Shown piece by piece: positions 33,826 to 45,730 of a stretch of 64,000 bases of DNA. A program made the position numbers and the translations under genes. The stretch lies in NCBI GenBank assembly GCA_027924645.1, contig BSBN01000047.1, positions 9,424,001 to 9,488,000 on the forward strand, given 5' to 3'. Source of the stretch: Cunninghamia lanceolata. Its lineage: Eukaryota > Streptophyta > Pinopsida > Cupressales > Cupressaceae. Below the pieces are notes generated by a model. That model made no database searches. It saw only the letters and a program-made list of their open reading frames with translations, and was not told the origin of the DNA. How positions within the stretch are numbered: position 1 is the stretch's first letter; each line of letters begins with the position of its first letter.

Positions 33826-35030
33826 CAAAGTAGAAATTTAGAAATGGTTGGATGCTAAGTTCATATAGCCTATTGATTATCCTAAATGGGTTTCAAATCT
33901 AGTACTAGCTTCTAAACTGAATGGGGGCATATGTTGTTGTACTGATTTCAAAGATCTCAACAAAGCTTTCCGTAAAGATGATTTTCCACTTCCAAGCATA
34001 AATATCATTGTTGATCTTACAATAGGACATGAAATGTTATCACTAATGGACACATTTTATAGCTACAATCAAATCCTAATCACTCTCGAAGATCAACATA
34101 AAACAACCTTCATATGCCCATGGGGTATTTACTGTTGGCAAGTAATGCCTTTTGGTCTTAAGAATGCAGGAGTTACATATCAACGAGCCATGACTGTTGT
34201 CTTCCACAATCTTTTACACACCATAATGGAAGATTATGTTGATGATATCTTAAGCAAATCAAAAACTAGAGAAGGTCATCTAAAAGTACTAGAACAAATC
34301 TTTGACAGACTGGAAAAGTACAAAGTAAGATTAAATCCTAAGAAATGTGTATTCGGGGTGACTTTTGGAAAGCCATTGGGTTACATTATATATCGAAGAG
34401 GCATATAAGTTGACCCAAATAAAGTAAAAGCTATAGTTAACATGCCTTCACCATCAAATTTGAAACAACTTTGAAGTCTTCAAGGTAGATTACAATCTAT
34501 CTACAGGTTCATTTCACAACTAGCAAGTAAATGTCATCCTTTTCAACACCTACTCTAGAAGGGAGAATGTTTTAAATGGGATGATAAGTGCCAACAAGAT
34601 TTTGGTCAAATAAAGAAATATCTAGCTACACCTCCCGTACTGGTACCTCCTATGCCTAATCGACCATTGCTACTATATACTTCTTCAACAATAGTAGCTC
34701 TAGGTGCTCTTTTAGCTCAACATGATGACTCAAGGAAAGAACATGCCATCTATTATATCAGCAGAACTCTTGTTAGCTATGAGCTTAATTATTCATCCAT
34801 GGAAAAGCATGTTTAGTTGTAGTGCTTGCTTCCCAAAAGTTGAGGCACTATATGTTGAACCAAATAACGAAGCTCATATCTAAATTTGATCCACTCAAGT
34901 ATCTTTTGTCCAAAGTAGTACTCACAGGTAGATTAGCAAAATGGATAATGATTCTTAGTGAATTTGACATAGAATATGTTGATTGAAAAGCCATAAAGGG
35001 ACAAGTGATCACTGATCAACTAACAGAAGC
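33826..35030 (+). pseudogene. Tat reverse transcriptase and first RNase H
   Basis: RT landmarks: WVSNLVLA, TDFKDLNKA, SLMDTFYSYNQI, MPFGLKNAGVTYQRAM, the catalytic YVDDI at about 34,234-34,248 and LNPKKCVFGV. After a TAA at 34,406 the thumb and connection continue, and the first RNase H reads LLLYTSSTIVALGALLAQ, lacking the catalytic Asp. Several stops are present. Confidence 0.88.
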
Positions 35031-35504
35031 ACCAATGATAGATATTCATCCTTTCCATCCTAAGTTTCCTGATGAAGAGTTATTCAATCTATATCCCTCA
35101 GTAGTTTGTCATTTATACTTTGATGGGTCATATACACACATGGTTTTGGAGATGGAATATTGTTCAACACCCCTCAATGTGATTTTATACCTAAATCATA
35201 TAGGATTATCTTCCCTTGTACCAACATTGCTGAATATGAATCCTTGATTACCGAATTACACATGGTTGTACAATGGGATATCAAATAGCTACAAGTTTTT
35301 GGGGATTCTTAGCTAGTCATCAAACAAGTTTTGGATGAATATCAAACAAAAGATGAAAAGCTCCTCCCTTACAAGTTGATGGTAGATGACTTCAAGAAAT
35401 ATTTTTCCAAAATCACATTTGAGAACATCCCTAGGCTAAACAACAAAGCAACATATGCTATGGATACAATCAATTCTCTTCTAGATATGCCCAATAACAC
35501 ATAG
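35031..35504 (+). pseudogene. Archaeal-type RNase H (aRNH) after RT-RNase H, canonical Tat position
   Basis: LYFDGSYT supplies the first Asp; a frameshift near 35,150 leads to a NIAEYESLI reading with the Glu, then QVFGDS with the second Asp, and NIPRLNNKATYAMDT near the end where the last acidic motif belongs. TAG stops interrupt the second part. Compare the aRNH at 731-1296, which lies before RT. Confidence 0.82.
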
Positions 35505-36825
35505 ATGTGTGAGTTTTTGGTTGAACAAATTTTGATTCCAACTTTTGAAGTCTCACAATCTGATCTTATATCTAAAATTGTTGGTCCCAATTCTCCTTGG
35601 TATGAGGATATATACAAGTATCTCCGCAATGGTACCCTTCCATTTCAATTATCCAACACCCAATGCAAAACCTTTATCCATCGAACCTCTTGTTACACCA
35701 TCATTAGAGAAACCCTATACCATAAGAGTCTTGATGGTATCCTTCTTAGGTGTCTTGACTCAGAAGAAGCTAAAGTTGCCTCATGCAAGGTACACTAAGG
35801 TGTTTGTAATTCACATTCCATCAGCCCTAGCCTTACTAAGAAACTCTTGAGAGCTGGATACTACTAGCCAACCATGGAGCAAGATGTACAACAATTTGCT
35901 AAGAGATGTCTACAATATCAACAACATGGGGATTTGATACATGTTCCAGCACATGAGCTACAACCTGTCACTATTCCTTGGCTTTTCTCATAGTGGGGAC
36001 TTGACCTCATAGGAAATATTCATCATTACCGCCACTGAGTATTTTACAAAGTGGGTTGAAGCTATACCAATGACCTATATCATTGGAAAGAAAATATTCA
36101 AATTCATCCTCCATTACATCATTTGTCGATATGGAGTTCCACAAGCCATTGTTACTAATAATGGACACCCTTTCAAAAATCAAGAAGTATGAGCTTTATG
36201 CGATAAATTCCATATCCAACGTAGGTTTTCTACACGTTATTATCCTCAAATTAATGGCCAAGTTGAGGTTTCTAACAAAACCATCATCAAAATTCTTAAG
36301 ACAGTTAATGAAGCTAGTCATGATTGGCATCTGCAACTTAACCTAGCCTTGTGGGCCTATCAAACAAGCGTTAGAACTCCTACTGGTGCTACACCCTATG
36401 CTCTTGTGTATGGCACCGAAGCTGTCTTACCTATTGAGGTCGAGATGCCATCACTAAGAGTTTCCTTACGGAATATCATTTCTCATGAGGAGTACAAAAT
36501 GACTAGATTGAATGATCTAGAGCTACTGGATGAAAGACGCCTCACTACACTCAATCACCTTCAAGTCTATCAAAAATGTCTTTGTCATAGTTATAACAAA
36601 AAGATCAAGGAAAGAAGGTTCTAGGTAGGAGACCTTGTCCTCAAAGAGAATCAAAGAAATCAATAGGATCATGAAAAGAAGGGTAAATTCAAACCAAATT
36701 GGCTAGGACCTTTTGTGATCACAACAGTCTATAGATCTGGAGCTTATACTCTCTCAAAACCTAAAGGTATTCCTTTGTATGAACCTATCTACAATGTTCA
36801 TCTTAAGAAATTTTATGCCTGATCC
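35505..36825 (+). pseudogene. Tat integrase
   Basis: The zinc finger is decayed (a CLQYQQ motif where the second Cys is Tyr). In the core the first Asp is in WGLDLIG (about 35,996), the second position reads VTNNGHPF (Asp changed to Asn), and the Glu is in GQVEVSNK. The frame then runs WAYQTSVRTPTGATPYALVYG to LKKFYA at 36,822, the typical Tat end. Frameshifts near 36,090 and 36,340 and several TAG stops break it. Confidence 0.88.
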
Positions 36826-39470
36826 TTGAATATTCCCAGCAAAATTAAAAAAATAACAATAAAAAATAAAAAATAAAATAAAATAATAAAATAAATAATC
36901 CATCCTCTCGTGAAAACCTAGTAAACAGGTGCCTTGGATAAGTACCATAGTGAAAACCTGGCAAACAAGTGCTATGTGTAGAACTGGGCTCCTGTCATCT
37001 ATTTAGTTTGGTTTACCATACCATTCATCCTATAATAAACTCCACCCATTCCATAATAAACCTATTTAACCATAATAAGATCACTCCCTGTTTCATCTCC
37101 ATACTTTACTCCTATCATGGTTTGGAAATTGTTGGAGTTGAAGTGTCATTCCTTTCCATCATCTGTCTAGAGCTGAGTCACCTAATCCATTACCTTCCAT
37201 CATAATAAATCCTTCCCACATTGGGGGCACTTGCTTACGCTTAGTTTTTGGAGTGGATACTTCAAGCATCATCATCAAACATTCAATCAATCCCATCTAT
37301 CCATAATTTGATCAATCCATCTATCTTCTTCATTACCATCAAGACATTGTAAGAACTACATCTTCTCTCTATTGTTAAGTGCCTTGATCTCATGGATACA
37401 AGGTATGTAGGCAGTCTGGACTATGAAGGAAGTATCCAGACTTAGGAACAGGTGATACACCTCTTCCATCTTTCATCTTTCATCCAACCTTGACCAATCA
37501 TCATTTTCATCCATCTCATATTCTTCAATCATCTATCTCCCACATCAATAATAAACAACTAGAGCTACATATCATCACTTTCATCATCATTGTATTGTGC
37601 TTTGATCTTGTGGATATAGGGTATGTAGGCAGTCTAGAATACAAAGGAAGTATCTAGTACACAAGCACAGACGATTGATTTTTCCATTTTTCACTTCGTC
37701 TCTTCCATCTTCCATATTAATTTGACTAACTCAAGCAAAAAGCAAACTATGCATGTCTTGATAGCTCAAGTACTCATCAAATTAGAGGTAAACAAAGACA
37801 TTTTTATGCTTGCCTTTAGCCAACATTTTCTATGTCAATCCAACATCTTAGCCTTTAACAAGATATATATTTCCTCACAACAAGGCGCTATCCAATCTAT
37901 CCATGAGCACTCTCTTTTGGCAAGAGAACATGATGGTTGTGTCATTCTTTTCTTTTGATTTATCTTTTTATCTCTTTCTAATACCTAGTCATAATTACCT
38001 TGATTTCTTATATCTTGGTATGTCACGATGAAGTATAGATTGGGGCATGGTCATTTTCTTTTGTATGATGTGTTTGTGGGATGATCTTATTCTCCTACTA
38101 TACCTAATGGTATCTTGTGTGTGTTGGGATTAGCATCTTGCATATCAATATCTTTTGCATCTAAGGACCTAAACAAACACCTTTTATGTACTAAGACTAT
38201 TCTATGCAAAGACTATTTCCCATGCATATAACCCACAAGGCCTCATTATGTTTAGTGGAAATAAGTTCAAACTGTTTGCTTACAGAGTCAAAGTCCATTT
38301 CAGAACATCTAATATTCATATCTTGTGTATGTTGGATCAACATCTTGACCTCATACGATAGACAAGGTTGTATTATGTTGTATGCATTGGATATATCGTC
38401 ACCCTGGTCTTTATACCTTGGTGTATAACATCCATATGCTATATCAAACATAAGGATTGCAATCTCTAAATTTGTGTACAACCGTTGCTAAGAAGTTGTA
38501 TCCATTATCCATCATCCATCCTTTTATCCCACAATAAAATTCATAGCTCTCACAATGATTGATCAATCAAATTTCACCTACTTTCTTCTGTCCAACATCA
38601 TCTTTGTCTTCCATATCTTCATCCTACAAAACAAGTGTGTTAGACATACATCACTCCATATCATTATCATTTATCATTATATCCATATATTTGCATAACA
38701 TAGATCAATGCACACTTCATTTGCATAAAGCCATCATCTATCCATTAACATAAGCATATATCTTTCCATAAGCATGCATTCATCATAATCATTGCATCAT
38801 CAAATAATAATCATATCTATTTTTATCTATATATTTACCATATACATGTCATAATCATGAAAACATTAAACCATAAATATCAACATCATACATGTGCATC
38901 CATAATCATGATATCATACATCACCATCAAAATCCATCATATATATATATATGAATCTGGGTCAATACACAATTGTCTCATAATGTACAAAATGAATTGA
39001 TATATACAAAACGGCTATCAAAGAGCCATCAAAATACATACATCGGCTCGTAGGCCTCAAAAATATACATGATACAAAATGATACACTATACAACAACCA
39101 AGCTATCCTTGGTGTCTCGGGTGGGTGGCACTCCCTGATGAATCCTCACCCTAATCTCCCCTTGATCTCTAAGCTCCTCCTACACCTAGCTATAGAGGTG
39201 GTCCCATAACTGATGGGCCAGATCTCCCTAATTCTGTTTTTCCATCCCTTGTTTATCCCACCCAATCCCCACAGTCTTCGTGTCAGTCTAGTCTATCCTA
39301 TATTGTCATCTAATTGCGAGTCAACCTAGTCTTTTCCCAGTAACCTAGTTTTCCTCTAGAGGGGGCATCACCCGTCAGTTTCACTAGGGCATAGCTTGTT
39401 TACCTTACAAATCAGTCATATCTTCTTTGAAACAATGTCCTAAAGTACATTGTCTCAAAGAGGGGAAAAA
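36826..39470 (+). other. 3' UTR of the Tat element with internal repeats and polypurine tract
   Basis: Long non-coding region as usual for Tat. It contains an A-rich tract (36,840-36,900), two copies of a tgaaaacct..aaacargtgc word (36,911 and 36,951), a diverged direct repeat with a period of about 217 bp (from about 37,379 and 37,596, both with gtatgtaggcagtct), pyrimidine-rich ccatcatc runs, a (ta)n tract at 38,940-38,952, and the polypurine tract caaagaggggaaaaa (39,456-39,470). Confidence 0.75.
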
Positions 39471-40598
39471 TGTAGACACCCAAAATTGACCCATCATACC
39501 ATTTATCAATTTGCCGCATTATTCACCACTGCATATGTCAATTTTGTATAGCACACTTGTATCAATTATCTATTTTATTCTAAATCATTCACTTCTATCA
39601 TTAATGAAATAAATTATATTTATTTAATTAATTTCATCTATTTTCATTATCTTTATTCTTCTATTTTCTATCTATAATTAAATAATCTTTAATTATTTAA
39701 TTATCCCATTATTCTTCTAAAATTAAATGAATTTTCTAAATTTATTTAATTTCACCTCTTTAAATAAATAAAATTAATATTTTATTTATTTATCTTCTCA
39801 TCATGCATATAAATTAAATAAATTTATTTAATTAATTTATGTTTATTCTTCCAATTTTCTAAATTTAACTTTTTCTTCCATCATTTAAAAATAAATTAAA
39901 TAAATTTATTTGTTTAATTTATTTTTATCTTATCATTTTCCTCTTTTATCACTTTCTTCTATATGTACAAGTCAGCCTTATCCTTAGTATGTCACAATTA
40001 AATACAAAAAATTATTTAATTGGCTTAAAAATCAATTATCCTTGTCATCCAACTCTTAAAATAGAAAAGCATCCTATTTTAAGAAAATCAATCTTATCTC
40101 CATCAACAAGTCAACTACATCATTTAATAAAATCTTTTCCTATGGACATATGTCTTGTACACATTCATCTATGCCTCTTGAATTATCTCAACATTCATAT
40201 AGCCACTTTTTTTCCACCATTGATCAATCTTAGTTGAGAGCTATATATACACCCTCTCTTTTCATTCCAAACCCCACTCTCTTTAGCATCTAGATTATCA
40301 TCTTATGCATATCGTATCCAATGAGCATCCATTAAGCACTTTGAGCATATCATCTATCATCATGACATCCTTGGCAACTATGGTTGTTCACTATTGAGAA
40401 GAAATCCACATTCAACCAAGGAATCAACAAAATCTAGGTGACATTGTTCTTTGATTTTCTTTCATTTTGTATCATTTAGATAGATTTATTGAAGGTGGCA
40501 GGATTGGGTTTTGATTGTAATGCTTGATCTTGTTAAACTAATTTTTCTTGCTCCACATAAGTTACTGAAGACATTGAGTATATCACCTATTTTCAACA
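39471..40598 (+). repeat. 3' LTR of the Tat element (1,128 bp)
   Basis: Starts tgtagacaccc right after the polypurine tract; ends ttttcaaca. TATA-like ctatatatac is at 40,241-40,250. The next bases already belong to Z coding sequence, which fixes the right edge. Confidence 0.85.
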
Positions 40599-40850
40599 TT
40601 GTAGACCTATATTAGTATCATGAAGAAGAGTTTAGTGATAGCAGTGAAGAAGACTTGAAGAAGTAGTTACCACAACAAGCACTAGAGTAGATTGAAGACA
40701 TCTTAGAAAATAGAAGTGGATGTAGCACTAGAGGAAAGCAATACAAGGAATATTTGGTACAGTGGAAAGGCAGGTTGGAAGAAGACTCATCTTGGATTTC
40801 TCATGTTGAGGTGGACTGTCTTGGTTTTCCTCTAGCCCCAGCAAAGTGAG
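40599..40850 (+). pseudogene. Chromodomain end of chromovirus Z
   Basis: Reads an acidic stretch (FSDSSEEDLKK), then IEDILENRSG, KQYKEYLVQWKG and EEDSSWISHVEV, the three-strand chromodomain pattern with its aromatic residues, at about 40,690-40,820. It ends with TGA at 40,848. TAG stops lie at two likely glutamine codons before it. The rest of Z pol is missing, having been replaced by the inserted Tat element and a deletion. Confidence 0.85.
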
Positions 40851-40876
40851 GGACTCACTTTTTCAACAACCCTGGG

Positions 40877-41738
40877 TGTCTGATGCAAGAGCATCCCTAG
40901 TTCAAAAGCAATCTTGCATCAACCAAAAATATTTGCATATCATTTTGTTATCTTTCATTTTCTAGTTTAGTATAGTCAGTTCAGTACAGTCAGTTTAGTC
41001 AGTAGTAGTTTCTATATTTTGGTTTGCATTCTACCACAATTTCATTTTATACCTTGCGGAGCTGAACTTAGCATTTAGAAATCTTCATGTACATCATATC
41101 CAAAGTTTAGATCATTTGGATCAATTTTTGAAAGGATATCACTATCATATGATCAACTATTTTCTCAGAACAAAGCATTCAAAGAGTCTCAGATAGACAA
41201 CTAATGGAAAAGACTTGCGAAGCACTTCCATGACCTGTTGAGCCAAATGACACATCATTTAAGATAGTTTGGGTCTTGGCTAGCCTTCCCTAAGGTCCAC
41301 ATGTTTCATTCACGTGCAGAGGATTTCCATATGATTAGGTCCAACCTATCCATGTACACATGTTACATCTCTTTCATTAGAGTTTGTAATCTTTCTAGGC
41401 CGATGTGGAGGATTCATGTGATCCAGAGATGACATATATTCATGTAATAGATGTATAGGAAAGTAGTGAATTAGAGATGGATAGTGGATAAGTTAGATTT
41501 TTGTCTATAAGGCACTTCGAAGATACATCTTGCACATATCTTATAACTGGAGAATCAGGCCCGTGAGCCCTAATTGTAAGCATGCATGTTGCTAACATGT
41601 TTGTATTTTGAATCTATGATATACTAAATGACTAAATCTACATTTGTATTCTATAATTGAGTTTCTTTTGTTGTGTTTTCTCTTGTTGCATGATCTAGAC
41701 TATTCACCTTGTAGACCCTCCTATCCATGACTACACCA
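40877..41738 (+). repeat. 3' LTR of chromovirus Z
   Basis: Probable start tgtctgatgcaag, end gactacacca. The 3' three quarters align with 31,608-32,256. The start is approximate (40,877 or 40,881) because no clear polypurine tract marks it. Confidence 0.7.
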
Positions 41739-42538
41739 TTTTGTGTGTTTACATATACTTCCTTTTTATCATAAGGCATCTCTGTGATGCAAGTGGGGTT
41801 GTATACTTTGTGTACATGCTTCCTCTTCATCGTAAGGCATCTATGATATGTAGGTGGGGTGGCATACTTTTGAAATCCCTTCTACAGAAGGCGGGATGAT
41901 GTATACCATTGAGTAGGTTACATATCCTTTTGAAAAAGTCCTCTGCGGAGGTAGGGTTTGATCTTGAGTTATTCAGCCTTAAGCTTATATTTGGCAGTTG
42001 TGGTAGAATAGCTCAATCATCAAGTGTGTTTGGTATGTTTTAGATGACAGAGTGTAGTGATGAGCTCCTCACCATCACCCATGTTTGCTTTATATAAGAC
42101 ATATAGTGGGTTGATGACACACTCTATGACGCTTGTGTATTTTGTGTGTCTTACATGTTTTATGGAGGCACATAGCAATGAGCTCACCCACACCATGTGT
42201 CTTACATGTTTTGTGGAGGCATGCAGTGATGAGCTCCCTCCATCGCCTAGTTAGGATAGTATAATTGTTTAACCATGTCTTCTTTGTGTATACCTTGTGT
42301 ATTGCATGATTGTGTTTATGTATTCTCTATGTATTGTATGCTTCTTTACTATCTTATCTATGTTTTACATGATTGTCAAGTGTTTTGTTATGCTTTCCTA
42401 AGCTTGGGGGCTAGAGATGGTCTTCCAAACTTAGGGTGTGTTTTCGCTCTAGTATTTGATGTGCATGATGTGCTTTGACCATACATTAATGCATGTACTG
42501 ATTGTAAGATCATACACACATTAAAGTGGGGGCTAGAT
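41739..42538 (+). other. 3' internal end of a plus-strand family-Y element
   Basis: Matches, in opposite orientation, the 3' UTR of the complete family-Y element at about 54,503-55,270: repeated words aaggcatct and gtggggt, and a diagnostic agcttgggggctag motif at about 42,402. It ends in the purine tract aagtgggggctaga just before the LTR. The upstream rest of the element was lost at the junction with chromovirus Z. Confidence 0.72.
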
Positions 42539-43806
42539 GTTATGGAGAAAAAAGTGGCCACTTGTCTTTTTACCTCCTTGTTTAGCTCCTAGGTCCCATT
42601 TATTACATTATACATTCTAAATGTTCACCATGATGAAAAATTACCCAACACCCAATTGAAATTGGAGTAGGGCCCCCATGTTTTACCTTACCCTAGACCT
42701 AAATAGGGTTGATGGACATGGGCGGTACCACCCATGTCCCCCCTTTTAGGTTGGGTCTAATTTAAGGTTATGTTGGCTTAACACCTTTCTCAAGGTTTCT
42801 CCATGTTGGTTCTTTTGGTTTAATTTGATGATTATGAGCGGGAAAGAATATTTAAGTTTTTTTTTGGATTCATTTCTAACTAGGTTGAAAAGAGCATAAC
42901 TTGAGATCTTGAAGGAAAGAAAGCAAGAGCATTCATTGTGATTCTAGAGAAAATTTGTGTGTTGTTATTGTGTATTGTTGCAGGTTTTGAAATTATCATC
43001 TATCTCTCCTTAGGATTTGAAGGATCTTCATCCTCTTAAGGGTTTCATCACATAGGTTATATCATTGTTGTTTATCATCATTTGATTCATCATATCATTA
43101 TTATGTTTAGCATCTTCCCTACAAGGGCACACACTTTATCAATCAATAGTGTTAAGAACCTTGAATTCTATCTCAAGATTTGACTAAGGTAAGTCCCTAA
43201 ACACCATAACCCCCCAAACCCTCTCTTGTCATCTTATATGAAGGTTACAGGAGTGAGATCTAGAGAATGTGAAGCTACAAGAAGGCTGAGTGAAGATTAG
43301 GGTTTCAAGATCTAATAATAGTCACAAAATATTCCTCTATCCATGACTTGGGAAGTGGTACCCTAGTCTTTCTACCCTTTCTGACTTTAGATTTGGCATT
43401 AGGGTAGCATCTGCAACATCTTTCCAGTTTAGACCTCAGGAAGAATCTTCCAATCAAGACTTGGGCATTCCTAAATTAGTCCTCCAACACCCCTTCTTTT
43501 GGGAGATAGGTTCTATCATCTTTATGATCATCCTTGTACAATTGGTTTCTAGATTTATGTTGTACTTATTCTCTTATAAGATGATCATTGTAGAACTAGG
43601 GTTTCATGCATTGTTAACCTATGGTTTGATAAAAAAGCTGAGTTAAATTTGATCCATCTATAACATACCTGAGTACAAGATCTGTAGATGAGTCCACCTT
43701 CATTTGGTAGCAATTTGGCTCTACCTTGTCCTTGAATTTTATATGGAAAAGGGTTTTATCTAGTGTGCATCCTAGTTGTCATCATTCACCTTTTTCATAC
43801 TAAACA
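42539..43806 (+). repeat. Family-Y LTR, plus-strand copy (1,268 bp)
   Basis: Starts tgttatggag, ends catactaaaca. It aligns along its length with the reverse complement of 59,189-60,416 and of 46,909-48,137; shared words include tttacctcct, tacattatacat and ccctaaacaccat. It is the most diverged of the three copies. No TSD partner was found. Confidence 0.82.
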
Positions 43807-44640
43807 ACTGGGTACTTTGAATTTCTCCTATGTTCATTTTTGGTTGATTGTTAATGATATTCTTGTCCATATCAGGGATATCTAAATCATTTAGGCCTTC
43901 TATTTTATTCCTTTTTCTAGGGCATCTTTCGTGCAAATGAAGTTAGCTTCTACATTCTAAACAAAAAACCTCTGTTCTTCTATATCTAGCTTTTGAATCC
44001 ATTGGTATTCTTTCGAGCATAAGGTTAATTCCCTTAGAATATTTTTGATCACCACCACTTGTATTCTTACATAGAGATGGGAGTATTTTTCTAGAAGGTC
44101 TATGTCAATGCCTATTATGGTTCTTAGAGAGTGACCTATCTTTGTTAAGCAATCCTTTGTCCAAAATTCTAGAGGTAAGTTATATAGCCAAATCCATTTA
44201 GGTTCTTCATAAGGTTTGTAGCTCGTAGGATCACAATTTGGCACCCATTTTCATATTTATAGAGGTACATCGACCCATTGCCAACTTTTTCCCCTTAGAA
44301 TCTTATCTCTATCTACTTCTAAGAGGAAAGTAGCGATGAGAAACCCATGGGTAGAAATTTGAGTATGCACTAATTTTTCCATGTCTCCTTGATCCATTCT
44401 CTTATTTGTTTCCTACTTAATTTTGGCCCTATGAAACGAGATATTATTGTTGTTTTCATTAGAATTTCAATCTCTTCTACACATTCTTTTGAGATGTCAA
44501 TGAGGTGGTTTGTCGGAAGTATTAGCTCTGTGCTTCTACTTTCCTTTGCTAGCTTCGCTAATTTCATTTCCTCCATTGTTTTCAAAACTTTTACATAATT
44601 TACATTGATATTCTTGACATGGATAATTAATTAAATAATA
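43807..44640 (-). pseudogene. DUF4283 / zinc-knuckle protein relic (plant LINE ORF1-like)
   Basis: Minus-strand pieces at 44,585-44,370 and 44,244-43,957 join through frameshifts. They read a charged N-terminus, a FLIATFLLEVDRDKIL segment, WIWLYNLPLEFWTKD and IGIDIDLLEKYSHLYVRIQV, the signature of plant DUF4283 domains, then CLEC and HLHERC, a CCHC zinc knuckle. Such proteins occur as ORF1 of plant L1-type LINEs and as free gene families. No endonuclease or LINE RT follows because a family-Y LTR lies directly downstream. Which of the two it was cannot be told here. Confidence 0.75.
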
Positions 44641-44731
44641 TTTTATTATTTTATTAATCTATTTTCCCTCCACTATTTCTAAAAATAAATCACCAACTAA
44701 TTGCTTGTCCCTCCTATTTTTGGTTGCAACT
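44641..44731. other. Short unassigned AT-rich stretch
   Basis: Between the DUF4283 relic and the next LTR start. It has no polypurine tract, so the following LTR is probably solo or left-truncated. Confidence 0.4.
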
Positions 44732-45730
44732 TGTAGACACCTAAAAATGTCTAACACCTTGTCATTAGCATGTTTTGCCTTAGGTACCCATGTCATCACC
44801 TAATTAGTTAAATAAATTTTATTTATTTGACTAATTTATCTTACCCCCTTTCAATCTCATAATCCTATCTTCTATAATTAAATAAATTTTTATTTATTTA
44901 ATTATCTTTCCACACCATCTCTCATCAAAAATCCAAAATTAATTAAATAAATCAAATATTTATTTATTAATAAAATCCTAAACATATCCTCTTGCTTTCT
45001 TTCTAAAAATTTACAACTCATGCATATCTAATTTATTTATTTAATTAGATAATTCTTCAATTATTCTTCTCATCTTTTTATGATTTATTTCCTTTAAAGC
45101 AAAAATCAATATCTTTCTATCCTTTTAAAATCCTATTTTATCTTGTTTTATTTCCTCTTTTGTCAAATAAAACAAAAATTATATCTTATCAAATCTCTAT
45201 CAAAATCTTCTTCCCTCCACAACCCCAATCAGCCTTGCTTATAAATATGGCTTCTCAAAAACTATTTGGGAGGCATGATTAAGTTTTAAGTATCCTTATT
45301 TTGTCGAGTTATATCCACAACTTTTCTCCATCATATCCTATCAACTTTATGCTACGATTGTGGGTAATCAACATCCAATCATCCAAGCAATCAGTCATGC
45401 ATGCATTACTTTGAGGTATTCGAAGAGTTTGGGCATAGGTAATTGCATTTAATTTGTTTTATCTTCATTTGTTCAAATTTCTCAATTACACAACTAATTC
45501 ATTATGACTTTTGCTATTTTTAACCAACTTAATCTCATCCCTTCATCTTGAATAAAATTAATCATGACCATCCATCTTCTTCTTGATCCAAGGAAATTCA
45601 TCTCAAGCAACCTCCACTACAAATCTTCCAAATGAATCCCCACCATTCATCTTCCCTCTAAAAAATTATAAATGGAGCTACAAGTTCCCAAAAATGTATC
45701 CACCAATTTTGATAGGTATGTTGGTTTCTC
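44732..45730 (+). repeat. Probable Tat-type LTR (solo or partial)
   Basis: Starts tgtagacacctaaaa, like the Tat LTR at 39,471, with the same alternating ttaaataaa/tttattta composition, and a TATA-like tataaata at about 45,240. The right edge is uncertain and no TSD was found, so the end given is only an estimate. Confidence 0.5.

Larger units (their letters stand above)
32257..40598 (+). mobile_element. Tat element (Ty3/gypsy) with G-patch motif and canonical aRNH position, 5'-truncated
   Basis: Order: protease, G-patch, RT, RNase H, aRNH, integrase, 2.6-kb 3' UTR, polypurine tract, LTR. The 5' LTR and gag are absent and the left junction is directly after a Z LTR end. On the right, the LTR end is followed by Z coding sequence, so the element had entered the end of Z's pol. 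The expected TSD (ttgta, 40599-40603) is not found on the left, consistent with a deletion there. Confidence 0.85.
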
